DNA from: Gaoshiqia sp050178015
Lineage (GTDB): Bacteria > Bacteroidota > Bacteroidia > Bacteroidales > Prolixibacteraceae
Direction of reading: 5' to 3'
DNA: 64,000 bases
Assembly (NCBI GenBank): GCA_050178015.1
Contig: JBFXGM010000004.1
Location: forward strand, 122,800-186,799
Part shown: positions 17,088 through 26,400 of the stretch, in pieces
Layout of the letters: every line of letters starts with the position of its first letter
Numbering within the stretch: position 1 is the stretch's first letter
Position numbers and translations under genes: made by a program
Notes under the pieces: model-generated
Told to the model about the DNA's origin: nothing
Seen by the model: only the letters and a program-made list of their open reading frames with translations
Database searches by the model: none

Positions 17088-18305
17088 ATGAACCCTTTTG
17101 ATCCGGCTTCCCGCATCCAGTTGTTGCGCCAGCAAGACGAATTTGGCGGCGTCAACCCATCCATCACCGATTCGTCAACCTACACGTTTCAGCATGGCGA
17201 AGATATGGAAGAAACGTTTCTGGGGCACATGGAAGGTTGCTTCCTGTACTCGCGTCATTGGAACCCCAGCAATAAGTTTCTCTCCAATGCGTTGGCGGCC
17301 ATGGAAGATACCGAGGCTGCCTGGGTGACCGCTTCGGGCATGGCGGCCATCACCTGTGCGCTGTTGCAGCTTTGCAACACCGGCGACCATATTGTGACCA
17401 GCGTGACCACCTACGGCGGTACGTTCGCGTTCCTGAAAAACTACCTGAGGAAGTTTCAGATTGAGGTCACCTTTGTCAATATTACCGATCTGAAAAGCGT
17501 TGAGGAGTCCATCCGCCCCAATACCAAAGTCATTTACACTGAAAGCGTGACCAATCCCTTGCTGCAGGTTTCCGATATTCCTGAGCTGGCACGAATTGCC
17601 CGCAAGCACGGGGTGAAACTGATGGTTGACAATACCTTTACACCGATGATTATGGCCCCGGTCCGCCTGGGCGCCGACATTGTGGTGTACAGCATGACCA
17701 AATTTATCAACGGGAAAAACGATTGTGTGGCCGGGGCCATTTGCGGGAGCAGCCAGTTTATCAACGAACTGTCGGATGTGAACGTTGGAACGGCCATGTT
17801 GCTTGGGCCTGTGCTTGATCCCCTGCGCTCGTCGTCTATCCTGAAAAACCTGCACACGCTGCACCTTCGCATGAATCAGCACAGCAAAAATGCCTTGTTC
17901 CTGGCCGAAAAACTGGACGAACTGGGCGTCCCGGTCATTTATCCGGGTTTGCCCAAACATCCGCAGCACGAGCTGCATAAGCAATTGATGCACCCCGATT
18001 TTGGGTTTGGCGGCATGCTGGCCATCGATCTGGGTACGGTTTCGAAAGCTTATGCAGTGATGAACAAAATGCAGGCACAGCGGGTTGGCTACCTCGCGGT
18101 CAGCCTCGGGTATTTCAAGACCTTGTTTAGCTGCTCTGGCCACAGCACGTCTTCGGAAGTGCCTAAAGAAGTACAGCACGAAATGGGCCTTTCGGAAGGA
18201 TTGGTGCGTTTTTCAGTAGGATTGGATAGCGATATGGAAAGCACTTTTGAAAAGATCCGGTCAATTTTGGAGGAAGAGGGATTGATTTCGCATCAGAATA
18301 AATAA
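17088..18305 (+). CDS. Cys/Met metabolism PLP-dependent enzyme (gamma-lyase/synthase family)
   Basis: This 405-residue cytosolic enzyme is of the trans-sulfuration family. PLP-binding features are YSRHWNPS near the N-terminus (usual form YSRxxNPT), ASGMAAI, and YSMTK with the Schiff-base Lys205. VDNTFTP carries the aspartate that contacts the pyridine nitrogen. The family includes methionine gamma-lyase, cystathionine gamma-lyase/synthase and O-acetylhomoserine sulfhydrylase. The cysteine typical of methionine gamma-lyases after the conserved tyrosine is glycine here (TYGGTF), so the exact reaction is open. The final 13 bases overlap the end of the convergent Omp85-type gene. Confidence 0.82.
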   Translation: MNPFDPASRIQLLRQQDEFGGVNPSITDSSTYTFQHGEDMEETFLGHMEGCFLYSRHWNPSNKFLSNALAAMEDTEAAWVTASGMAAITCALLQLCNTGDHIVTSVTTYGGTFAFLKNYLRKFQIEVTFVNITDLKSVEESIRPNTKVIYTESVTNPLLQVSDIPELARIARKHGVKLMVDNTFTPMIMAPVRLGADIVVYSMTKFINGKNDCVAGAICGSSQFINELSDVNVGTAMLLGPVLDPLRSSSILKNLHTLHLRMNQHSKNALFLAEKLDELGVPVIYPGLPKHPQHELHKQLMHPDFGFGGMLAIDLGTVSKAYAVMNKMQAQRVGYLAVSLGYFKTLFSCSGHSTSSEVPKEVQHEMGLSEGLVRFSVGLDSDMESTFEKIRSILEEEGLISHQNK

Positions 18306-19636
18306 TTCAGGCCCATGTAAAAGCCCGAATTTCCGTCGCGCTTGTCGGCAGCCAGTCCGTAATCAAAAGCCACGATGAAGTTTTCGTTCATCACTACCCG
18401 TAAGCCGGCTCCGTACGTGAGGTGCAACTTTTCTGCCCCGGCATCAAAATAGTTGGCCGGATTGTTGGCCAAACTGAATTCGGTGAAGATATCCCCGCTG
18501 GGCTCCACCTTCACCTTTTTAGTTACCCGGCCAAAGTCGGCAAAACCATTCAGCCCCATGTAAAAGTTGTTGTTGCGGTATTGAAAGCGCTTGAATTTCC
18601 AGCGCAGTTCGGTGTTACCAAAAAACACACCGTCGCCCACCACCCGGTTGCGAAGTATCCCGCGCAGGGTTTTTGAGCCGCCCAGCCCTTCGGAGGTAGA
18701 ACCTTTCATGATGGAGGTGATGATCTGCGACTGGTAGTAAAACGGCACATCGCCGCCCAGCGTGGTTTGCCAAGCCAGCCGGCAGGCAAACGACAGGTCG
18801 TTGGGAATGAGCGTGAAATATTGCCGGTGGGTGAGGCTAAGCTGCGAAAAGGAGCTTTCGGCACCTAAAATTTCCGGCGAAGCCTCAATTACGGCCTCTG
18901 TCCAAACGCCTTGCATCGGGTTGGGCCGGAAGTCGCGCGTGTCGTAAACCAAACCGGCCTTGAAGGTGGGCACAAAACCGCCGTTGGCTTCTCCCGCCGA
19001 AATGATCCCCCAATCCACATACTTATTGTACAGGTTGTCAACTTCAGGCAAAAGGTCTTTTTCGTCTTTCCTTTTATTAAGTTTTTGCAGGTTGAGGGGG
19101 CCGGTTTCGAAATTCTGCAGGTTGACGCCGGCAATCCAGCGGAAGTTTTCGTTGGTGAGCTTGCCTTGCAGGTCCACTTTCCAGCGAAAAAGTTTACGGT
19201 CGTATTTGTAAAACAGGCGGGTAACGTAATCCGGGGCGTCCTCGTCGGTCCAGCTTTCGTTGTAAACCGCGTCGTAGCCGTTAAACCCGTAAAAGTCGTA
19301 GGCCATGTCGGTGAGGTAACTCAGGTCGAAGGAGGTTTGCAACCCCCGGATCAGCCGGTCCGAGTCGTAGCTGAAGCGGTACACGCTGCTGCCCTTGGTA
19401 TAGCGCGAAACCTCGAAGTAAAGCGAATGGTTGTAGGCCGGGTAGCGGCTGCCATCGCCGTAATGGAACAGGTTGACAAAGCCCCCGTACTGGATGCCCA
19501 GGTCGGTGTCGAACGTCACCGCGGGCAGGGCGCCAAAGTTCCAGCCGGTTTTTACTACCGGTTGTGGCGTTTCTGTTTGGGCGAAGGCCGGGAGAGCACC
19601 AATCAGGAGAAGCAAAATGAGGACAACTGGTTTCAT
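18293..19636 (-). CDS. Omp85/BamA-type outer membrane beta-barrel protein (DUF5982-like)
   Basis: This 447-residue protein has a cleavable signal peptide (MKPVVLILLLLIGALPAFAQ). Alternating amphipathic strands run through the rest: the barrel begins at TGWNFGALPAVTFDTDLGIQ, carries DFYGFNGYDAVYNESW, and closes with a strand ending in the aromatic YLF terminus. TYGAGLRVVMNENFIVAFDYG near the end is typical of the Omp85 surface-antigen domain. No POTRA domains precede the barrel, so this is a short porin-like member rather than the assembly protein BamA. Role unknown; it could be a passive pore. It lies downstream of the copper operon but a hairpin separates them. Confidence 0.78.
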   Translation of the reverse strand: MKPVVLILLLLIGALPAFAQTETPQPVVKTGWNFGALPAVTFDTDLGIQYGGFVNLFHYGDGSRYPAYNHSLYFEVSRYTKGSSVYRFSYDSDRLIRGLQTSFDLSYLTDMAYDFYGFNGYDAVYNESWTDEDAPDYVTRLFYKYDRKLFRWKVDLQGKLTNENFRWIAGVNLQNFETGPLNLQKLNKRKDEKDLLPEVDNLYNKYVDWGIISAGEANGGFVPTFKAGLVYDTRDFRPNPMQGVWTEAVIEASPEILGAESSFSQLSLTHRQYFTLIPNDLSFACRLAWQTTLGGDVPFYYQSQIITSIMKGSTSEGLGGSKTLRGILRNRVVGDGVFFGNTELRWKFKRFQYRNNNFYMGLNGFADFGRVTKKVKVEPSGDIFTEFSLANNPANYFDAGAEKLHLTYGAGLRVVMNENFIVAFDYGLAADKRDGNSGFYMGLNYLF

Positions 19637-19707
19637 TACAGATGAATTTGGTTAGGTGCGAAGATACAGTTTTTGCCATGATTTGCATTTCGATCCCATC
19701 AGAGAAG

Positions 19708-19746
19708 GAGGCTCCCACTTTCCGTAAAATGAAAGAGGGAAGCCTC
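19708..19746 (-). terminator. Probable terminator of the copper efflux operon
   Basis: Imperfect inverted repeat (GAGGCTCCCACTTTC with GAAAGAGGGAAGCCTC) just after the HMA gene in the minus direction. The thymine run is poor, so the call is moderate. Confidence 0.4.
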
Positions 19747-19769
19747 TGTTTTAGTTTCTTATTTACAAA

Positions 19770-20138
19770 TCAGTGTTTGTGTTCTTCTGCTGCTTTCGGG
19801 GCAGCCTTTGCCCGGTCGTACTTGCAGCATCCGGGAAGTTTGTTGTAGACTTCGTCTTTCGCTTGGTGCAGGTCAGTGTCGTGTCCAGCGTTGGCAATGG
19901 CCATGTGCACTTTGTGCAGGTCGGTTTTGCTGTCGTCCAGCGTTACTTCAATCAACTTGGTTTCCTTGTTCCAGTCGGCTTTTGAAACGCCTTCAACCGA
20001 CGATGCAGCCTTCTCGATGCGTTTTTCGCACATCCCGCAGTTTCCGAAGACCTTGAATTTTTCGGTCTTTTCTTTTGCTGAAAGAGTTCCGGCGCCCATC
20101 ATGATCAGGGCAGCCATGAGCATTACTTTTGTTTTCAT
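19770..20138 (-). CDS. Exported heavy-metal-associated (HMA) domain protein
   Basis: This 122-residue protein has a signal peptide (about residues 1-21) and one HMA domain (about 27-92) with the metal-binding site GNCGMC (Cys34, Cys37). A further vicinal pair (Cys104-Cys105) and a His-rich end (EEHKH) could also bind metal. HMA domains bind Cu(I) and hand it to partner domains. The position as last gene after the pump, channel and adaptor genes suggests a periplasmic copper carrier feeding the efflux system (inference). It follows the CusB-like gene after 41 bases. Confidence 0.85.
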   Translation of the reverse strand: MKTKVMLMAALIMMGAGTLSAKEKTEKFKVFGNCGMCEKRIEKAASSVEGVSKADWNKETKLIEVTLDDSKTDLHKVHMAIANAGHDTDLHQAKDEVYNKLPGCCKYDRAKAAPKAAEEHKH

Positions 20139-20179
20139 CTTTTTGAATTTTAAGTGGTTAATAAAAAATGGTTACTGAA

Positions 20180-21970
20180 TTAATGGTTGTGACCTCCGGC
20201 TGAGTATGTTCTGTCCGGTGCATTGATGTCATACACCGGCTGGCCTTTGCGGTAAGTTTCTGTCACTTCCCCGCAACGGAGCATTTCATCGCCAAAATAC
20301 GGGTTGCGGATTTCTTCGACCTCGCTCAGCCAGTAGGCACCTTTATCGTCAAAAGCCATCGGGCAAAATTGTTTGTAGGTTTTGTCCATTTCCAGTCCGA
20401 AAGATTCGGTCATTTCCAGGATATGTTCCGACAGTCTTTCAAAATGCTTCCGTTGAGAGTCAATATTTTCTGTATTCTCAATCATCCCCGCTGCCTCCGA
20501 CAGTTGTTTTTCCAAGGCCATCCAATGGTGGTGCGCCTGTCCTTGCAGTAAGGTCATATCCACTTTTGATAACGAGTTATTTACTGTTCTCGATCCTAAT
20601 CGGGCGGCTTTTGCATCGTCGTCGGCCAGGGCATTCTTTACTTCGAAATAAGCTTCGGCCACCGCCGTAATTTGCTGGCGGAATGCCCGGGGTGTTTCCA
20701 TGGTTTTTTTCTCCGGGCGCATCAGCATGCTGTAGTTGCCCGAAAGCTGGGCGGCCGCATCGATGGCAAAAACACCGTTGGTCACGATTTCTTCGCCAGC
20801 TTCCAGTCCTGATTCCACCAGCCACCTATCACCCATCCGGGGGCCAATCGTGATTTCCCGCATCTCATAAGACGGGTATTCCGTGTCGGGAACTTTTACA
20901 TAAACAATCGACCGTTTACCGGACCACAACAAAGCCGTGCGCGGGATCGACAACGATTGTTTGCCTGCACTCGCCGACGACCGTACACGGGCATTGACGA
21001 ACATTTCTGGTTTCAAATCCAGGTTCGGATTGGCAGTTTCGGCCCGGACGGAAGCTGCCCGCGTGTTTGGATTGATGACCGGATCGATGTAATCAACTTT
21101 GGCGGTGAACGTTTGTTCAGGATTCCCTGCCACCGTAAAGGAAACTTGGTCGCCCCTTTTTATGGATTGCAGGTCGGATTCATACGCGTCCAGCATGATC
21201 CAGACCCGGCTCAAATCAACAATATTGAACAACACCGAGCCTGTATTTACATAATCGCCTGCAGCAATGTTTCGCTGAATGACGACGCCTCCCCGGTCGG
21301 CCAGCACTTCCATCTGGTCCCTGACCTTGCCGGTCGTTTCAATCTCTTCAATTTGCTGTTCCGTCAGCTTCCAAAGCCTTAATTTTTCGCGTACCGCCCC
21401 GTACAGTTCCGGATAGGTCTTTTTCATATTGACAGCTTCCAGCAGTTCTTTTTGCGCGTTCAGCAATTCGGGCGAATAAATGGTAGCCAGTCTTTCCCCT
21501 TTTCGCACCACCTGTCCGGTAAAGTTCACAAACAGTTGCTCGATGCGCCCCGGGTATTTCGCCGTTACCGAAGCCAGCCGTTGTTCATCGGCTTTTACTT
21601 TTCCGCTCAGGAAGACTTGCCCTTCCGAGGAAATACCAGCGACCCGCGAGGTATGGATGTTCGCCATCGCCACGGCTTCGGGCGTCATTTCGAGCACCAG
21701 CCGGTTGGCATTTGCCGGTGATCTCCAGGAAGTTGCCGGTATTAAATCCATGCCGCAGATGGGGCATTTGCCGGGCTCCGGCTGCCTGATTTGCGGGTGC
21801 ATGGAGCAGGTCCAGACTTCTTCGGACGGTTCATCATGTTGATGTGCAGAAGTTTCAGTTTCATTCTGTTCTCCGGATGAAGGTTTTGCCAACCAGCCAA
21901 TGAATACTCCCAAAACCAAAGCCAAAAGGATGGTCAGGAGTGCTTTTTTATTTTTAAATAGTTCGTTCAT
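20180..21970 (-). CDS. cusB: CusB-like periplasmic adaptor of heavy-metal RND efflux
   Basis: This 596-residue membrane-fusion protein is anchored by one N-terminal helix (about residues 10-28). A heavy-metal-binding domain follows at 53-78 (WTCSMHPQ ... CPICGMDLIP). Then come the HlyD-type hairpin, lipoyl and beta-barrel regions (about 90-400). The C-terminal third is a DUF3347 domain with KQFCPMAF, GAYWLSE and NPYFGDEMLRCGEV, carrying Cys and Met residues suited to copper. In Cus systems this protein links the inner-membrane pump to the outer-membrane channel and delivers Cu(I)/Ag(I) to the pump. It lies between the TolC gene (12 bases away) and the HMA gene. Confidence 0.9.
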   Translation of the reverse strand: MNELFKNKKALLTILLALVLGVFIGWLAKPSSGEQNETETSAHQHDEPSEEVWTCSMHPQIRQPEPGKCPICGMDLIPATSWRSPANANRLVLEMTPEAVAMANIHTSRVAGISSEGQVFLSGKVKADEQRLASVTAKYPGRIEQLFVNFTGQVVRKGERLATIYSPELLNAQKELLEAVNMKKTYPELYGAVREKLRLWKLTEQQIEEIETTGKVRDQMEVLADRGGVVIQRNIAAGDYVNTGSVLFNIVDLSRVWIMLDAYESDLQSIKRGDQVSFTVAGNPEQTFTAKVDYIDPVINPNTRAASVRAETANPNLDLKPEMFVNARVRSSASAGKQSLSIPRTALLWSGKRSIVYVKVPDTEYPSYEMREITIGPRMGDRWLVESGLEAGEEIVTNGVFAIDAAAQLSGNYSMLMRPEKKTMETPRAFRQQITAVAEAYFEVKNALADDDAKAARLGSRTVNNSLSKVDMTLLQGQAHHHWMALEKQLSEAAGMIENTENIDSQRKHFERLSEHILEMTESFGLEMDKTYKQFCPMAFDDKGAYWLSEVEEIRNPYFGDEMLRCGEVTETYRKGQPVYDINAPDRTYSAGGHNH

Positions 21971-21982
21971 TTTAGTTCATTT

Positions 21983-23419
21983 TTATTGTTCCGGTTGATT
22001 TAACTCAGTAGCTGCCAGGTTTTCGAGCAGGGCTACTGCGGTATGTTGATCGACAACCGCCGTGACCAGTCTTAACTGGTAATCCAATAACTGTTGCTGC
22101 ATTTGCAGGACTTCTTCAAAGTTTCCGCCATCAGCTGTGTAGCCCGTCATCAACAGGTTGAGGGTTTGTTTTGCCAGACCGGTTTGTTCCCGGTAAAGGA
22201 CCGTTCTCCGGACGGCATCGTTCAGATCGCGAACTGACTGGCTCCATTGGGTTGCCAGTTGGTTCACCGTATTTTCCCTTCGGAATTGTACGGCCTGCTG
22301 TTTTAACTCCGCTTCTTTGTACATGGCATCGTACTTTTTCCTGAAAATGGGAATCGTCAGGCTGACCATCGGCATCACCATATCCTTTCCGCCCATGGAC
22401 ATCCCGTCTTCGGTGCGCGGGCTGAACGGCATGTAATTTACCCCTGCACCCAGCATCGGCTTTCCTTCGAGGCGCGCCATTTTCATTTGCGCTTCATAAG
22501 CGGCTCCTTCGGCGTCCAGCATTTTCAGCATGGGGTTGTTTTTGGTTATGCTGTCCAGCAAAGCCAGTTGTTCCATTGGTAACGCTGTGCCTGTCAAGGT
22601 ATCGGCTATTTCAACCGGTTCATTACGGTTGCGGTTAAGCAGTTGGTTGAATTCCGCTTGCAGCGGGATCCGGTCGTCGTTTAACCGTGCCAGGCTGCTT
22701 TCCAGTTCCCGGATTTCCATGCGGATCCGGAGCACATCGCTCATGCCCGATTTGCCAGCGCTCATTGACGTTCCGGAAGAACTCATGGTAGCGGAATTGC
22801 CCGAACCAGAAGAACCGGAACTTTTTCCGGTGTTCATGCTGCCTCCCATATTTCCCATGGACGAGGCGGAAGAAGTTCCCGGATCATTGCTCATGGAACC
22901 ACCGCCCGGCATATTTCCAGGAAATGAACTGACACCGGCGTTTTGAAACCGGACCAATGCCAAGCGTTCGTAAGTTTGCAGGATTTTCAGGTTTTCTTCC
23001 GTGATCCTGATCCTTTCTTCCAGGCGGTACATCTTGTACCAGGTATTTTTAACCTGAAAGAACAGATTGTTTTTGGTATCCTGAAATACTTCATATTTCG
23101 CCAAAGCCATTTTACCGGCTTCATCTTTGCGGGTGCGGAGCATACCAAACCAAGGAAACATCTGCATCAACCGGATATCGGCCTGTTGGCGGCCCATCAG
23201 CCGGTCCATTGGTTGAAGAAAAAAGCCCAGGCTCAGCTCCGGATCGGGCGGCGGGCCCACCTGCGGGATCTTTTCCATTGCCGCCAAATAATCGTAGAAG
23301 GATGCTTTTACTCCCGGATTGTTTTCGGCGGCAATTTGCAGGTATTCGTTTAGCGTTTGGCCCGGCGACATTCCGTTCAGCCCAACTAAAATGAAAAATA
23401 TAATGGTTATTCGTTTCAT
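21983..23419 (-). CDS. cusC: TolC-family outer membrane channel with a Met/Gly/Ser-rich insert
   Basis: This 478-residue secreted protein has a signal peptide (residues 1-20) and two copies of the outer-membrane-efflux-protein helix pattern, forming the trimeric TolC tunnel. Between the halves, at about residues 160-227, is an unusual low-complexity segment rich in Gly, Ser and Met with about eight methionines (for example GSMSNDPG, MGNMGGSMNTG, SAGKSGMSD). Methionines of this kind bind Cu(I) in other copper proteins. Its neighbours (CusA-like pump 7 bases upstream, CusB-like adaptor 12 bases downstream) make a role as the Cus channel nearly certain. There is no lipobox, unlike E. coli CusC. 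Confidence 0.88.
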   Translation of the reverse strand: MKRITIIFFILVGLNGMSPGQTLNEYLQIAAENNPGVKASFYDYLAAMEKIPQVGPPPDPELSLGFFLQPMDRLMGRQQADIRLMQMFPWFGMLRTRKDEAGKMALAKYEVFQDTKNNLFFQVKNTWYKMYRLEERIRITEENLKILQTYERLALVRFQNAGVSSFPGNMPGGGSMSNDPGTSSASSMGNMGGSMNTGKSSGSSGSGNSATMSSSGTSMSAGKSGMSDVLRIRMEIRELESSLARLNDDRIPLQAEFNQLLNRNRNEPVEIADTLTGTALPMEQLALLDSITKNNPMLKMLDAEGAAYEAQMKMARLEGKPMLGAGVNYMPFSPRTEDGMSMGGKDMVMPMVSLTIPIFRKKYDAMYKEAELKQQAVQFRRENTVNQLATQWSQSVRDLNDAVRRTVLYREQTGLAKQTLNLLMTGYTADGGNFEEVLQMQQQLLDYQLRLVTAVVDQHTAVALLENLAATELNQPEQ

Positions 23420-23426
23420 CCTGTTT

Positions 23427-26400
23427 CTATTTTGATTCTGAAGTTTTCTTCACTTTACGTTCTTCCCACCAACTGTATAGTACCGGCACAACCAGCAGGG
23501 TGATCAGCGCGATGGTCATTCCCCCGAACGATGGGATGGCCATGGGGATCATGATGTCGGAGCCGCGCCCGGAAGACGTCAGCACCGGCAAAAGCGCCAG
23601 CAAAGTGGTAGCCGTGGTCATCAAACAAGGGCGGACCCTTTTTTTACCCGCTTCCAAAACTGCTTGCCGGACTTCCTTTACATTTCCAGGCCGGTGTTTT
23701 TTGAAGCTTTGCATCAGGTAAGTTGACACAACAACGCCGTCGTCGGTGGCAATTCCGAAAAGGGCAATAAAACCGACCCAAACCGCCACGCTGAGATTAT
23801 AAGTTCCCATTTGAAACAACTCGCGCATGTGGGTGCCAAACACCGAAAAGTTCAGGAACCAGTCTTGTCCGTACAGCCAGAGCATCATAAAACCACCGGA
23901 AAACGCCAGCGCGATGCCTGAAAAAACAAAGAACGTGGTTGATACCGAACGGAACTGAAAATACAGGATCAGGAAGATGACGATCAAACAGAGCGGTACC
24001 ACAACAGCCAAGCGTTTTTCAGCCCTGATCTGATTTTCGTAACTGCCCGAAAAGATGTAGCGCACCCCGGCCGGGACCACCAGCTCCCCCGAATCGATCT
24101 TTTCTTTCAGATAACGTTGGGCATCTTCCACCACGGTCACTTCGGCAAAACCCTGCTTTTTGTCGAGCAGCACATAACCCACCAGGAAGCTGTTTTCGCC
24201 GCGGATCATTTCCGGTCCCGGCCGATACGTGATGTCTGCCAGCTGGCCGAGTGGGATATATGAACCCGTTGGAACCGGCACCTGCATGGTTTCGATGGCC
24301 GACGGGTCGTCGCGCCATTCGCGGGCATAGCGGACCCGGATGGGGAAACGTTCCCGTCCTTCTACCGTCGTGCTGACCTGCATCCCGCCAATGGCCGTCT
24401 CCACGTAATCCTGCACATCGCGGATGCTCAGTCCGTATTTTGCAATTTCAGTGCGGTTGATGTCAATTTCGAGATAGGGTTTTCCCACGATCCGGTCGGC
24501 AAAAACGGCTTCCGGTTTTACCGAAGGCACTTCCTTCAGGTATTTTTCCAACTGCAAGCCAAAGGCTTCAATGGTTGGCAGGTTGGGGCCGTAAACTTTG
24601 ATGCCCATGGGCGCCCGCATCCCCGTTTGCAACATCACCAGCCTGGTTTCGATGGGCTGTAGTTTAGGCGAAGAAGTGACCCCCGGTAGGTTGATCACGC
24701 CAACAATTTCGTTCCAAATGTCGTCCGGGGTTTTGATATGGTTGCGCCACTGACGGAAATATTCCCCGTTGGGATCGGGCACCAGTTGACGGGCATCCAC
24801 CTGTTCCGGCGACATGGTCCCGGGATCGTAAACGTCACCGTTTTTCAATTCAAAATGGCCTTGTTTATTTACTTTGAAGCGAAGTTTATGGCCATTGATA
24901 TCCGAAGCATATTCACTTTTGTAATTGATCACATTTTCGAACATGGAAAGCGGCGCCGGGTCGATGGCTGTTTCCGCACGGCCTGCTTTGCCCACCACCA
25001 TGTCCACCTCGGGAATGGCCGTCACCAACATATCCAGTTTTTGCAGGATTTCCCGGTTCGCTTCTACCCCTGAGTGGGGCATCGAAGTGGGCATCAGCAA
25101 GAAAGAGCCTTCATCAAGTGAAGGCATAAACTCCTTGCCCAAACCAGGGAAAGTTGCCTTCATCGCCGACCATCCGGAGCTTTCCCTGATGTTCCATCCT
25201 ATTTTCCCGGAAGCTTTCGGAATAAATCCGAAGAACCGATCGAAACCCATCCAGACATTCAGCCCAATCAGAATAATAATAGCCGGGATTGTCAAGAACA
25301 ACAGTTTATGGTTTAAACACCACATCAGAATTTTGGAGTACACCCGGATAAACAATGCAAAGCCACCCAACACGATGGTTATAATCAGTGCGATAAAAAG
25401 AAAGTTGACCAGCGTGCTGTTGGAGACCCCCAGCGGAACCCACTCGATGGTCAACAGCCAGGCAACGGCCGCTGCGGTCAAACTAACCAGCATGAGGTTG
25501 CGGTGCTTCCCAAACCGTTCCGGAAAATGAAAGAGCAACACGTTGACCAACCCAAAGCCAAAAAGCGCCCAGCCAGCCCAGTGCCACACCGCAAAAGCGA
25601 CAACCGGCCCGGCGATCAGCAGCAGGTAGTTGAAGTATTTTTCAACGTGGCCCTTTCCTTTTTTCATCGAAAAAAACCAATGCGCGAAGGCAGGCATGAT
25701 CACCAGGGTAAAGATCAAAGCTGATACAAGGGCAAATGTTTTGGTCCAGGCCAGTGGCCCGAACAGTTTCCCCTCGGCGGCCTGTAAGGTGAAAACAGGC
25801 AGGAAGCTGACAATCGTGGTGCTTACCGCCGTCAGGATTGCCGAAGCCACCTCGGTGGTCGCATCAAAAATGGTTTTCAGCTTTACCTGGCCTGCCGGGG
25901 CTTCGTCCAAATGGCGCAGGATGTTTTCATTGAGGATGATGCCCAGATCGACCATGGTGCCGATGGCAATGGCAATACCGGACAAAGCCACAATGTTGGC
26001 GTCAACCCCAACATATTTCATGAAAATGAAACACATCAGCACCGCGAGCGGCAACAAAGCAGAAATCAGCAAAGAAGCCCGCAGGTTGTAAACCATCACG
26101 ATGATAACAATAATGGTGATGAGGATTTGCAGGCTGATGGCATCGTACAGGGTGCCGAGCGTTTCGTAAATCAGTCCGCTACGGTCGTAAAAAGGTACGA
26201 TGGTGACCTTCGAAACGGTGCCATCTTCCAACGTTTTGGAAGGAAGCCCGACTGCAATTTTGTCGATTTCTTCTTTTAAGCTGTTAATGATTTTCAGCGG
26301 GTTGTCGCCGTAGCGGGCAATCACTACGCCGCCGACCGCTTCGGCGCCCGATTTGTCCAGGATCCCGCCCATGTTGCGAGGCTGCGGCCCGATATTGACC

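Noticed and set aside
17175..18179. 334-residue minus-strand open frame opposite the PLP enzyme
   Set aside because: A shadow of the PLP gene; no domain or signal, and the plus-strand frame has all catalytic motifs.
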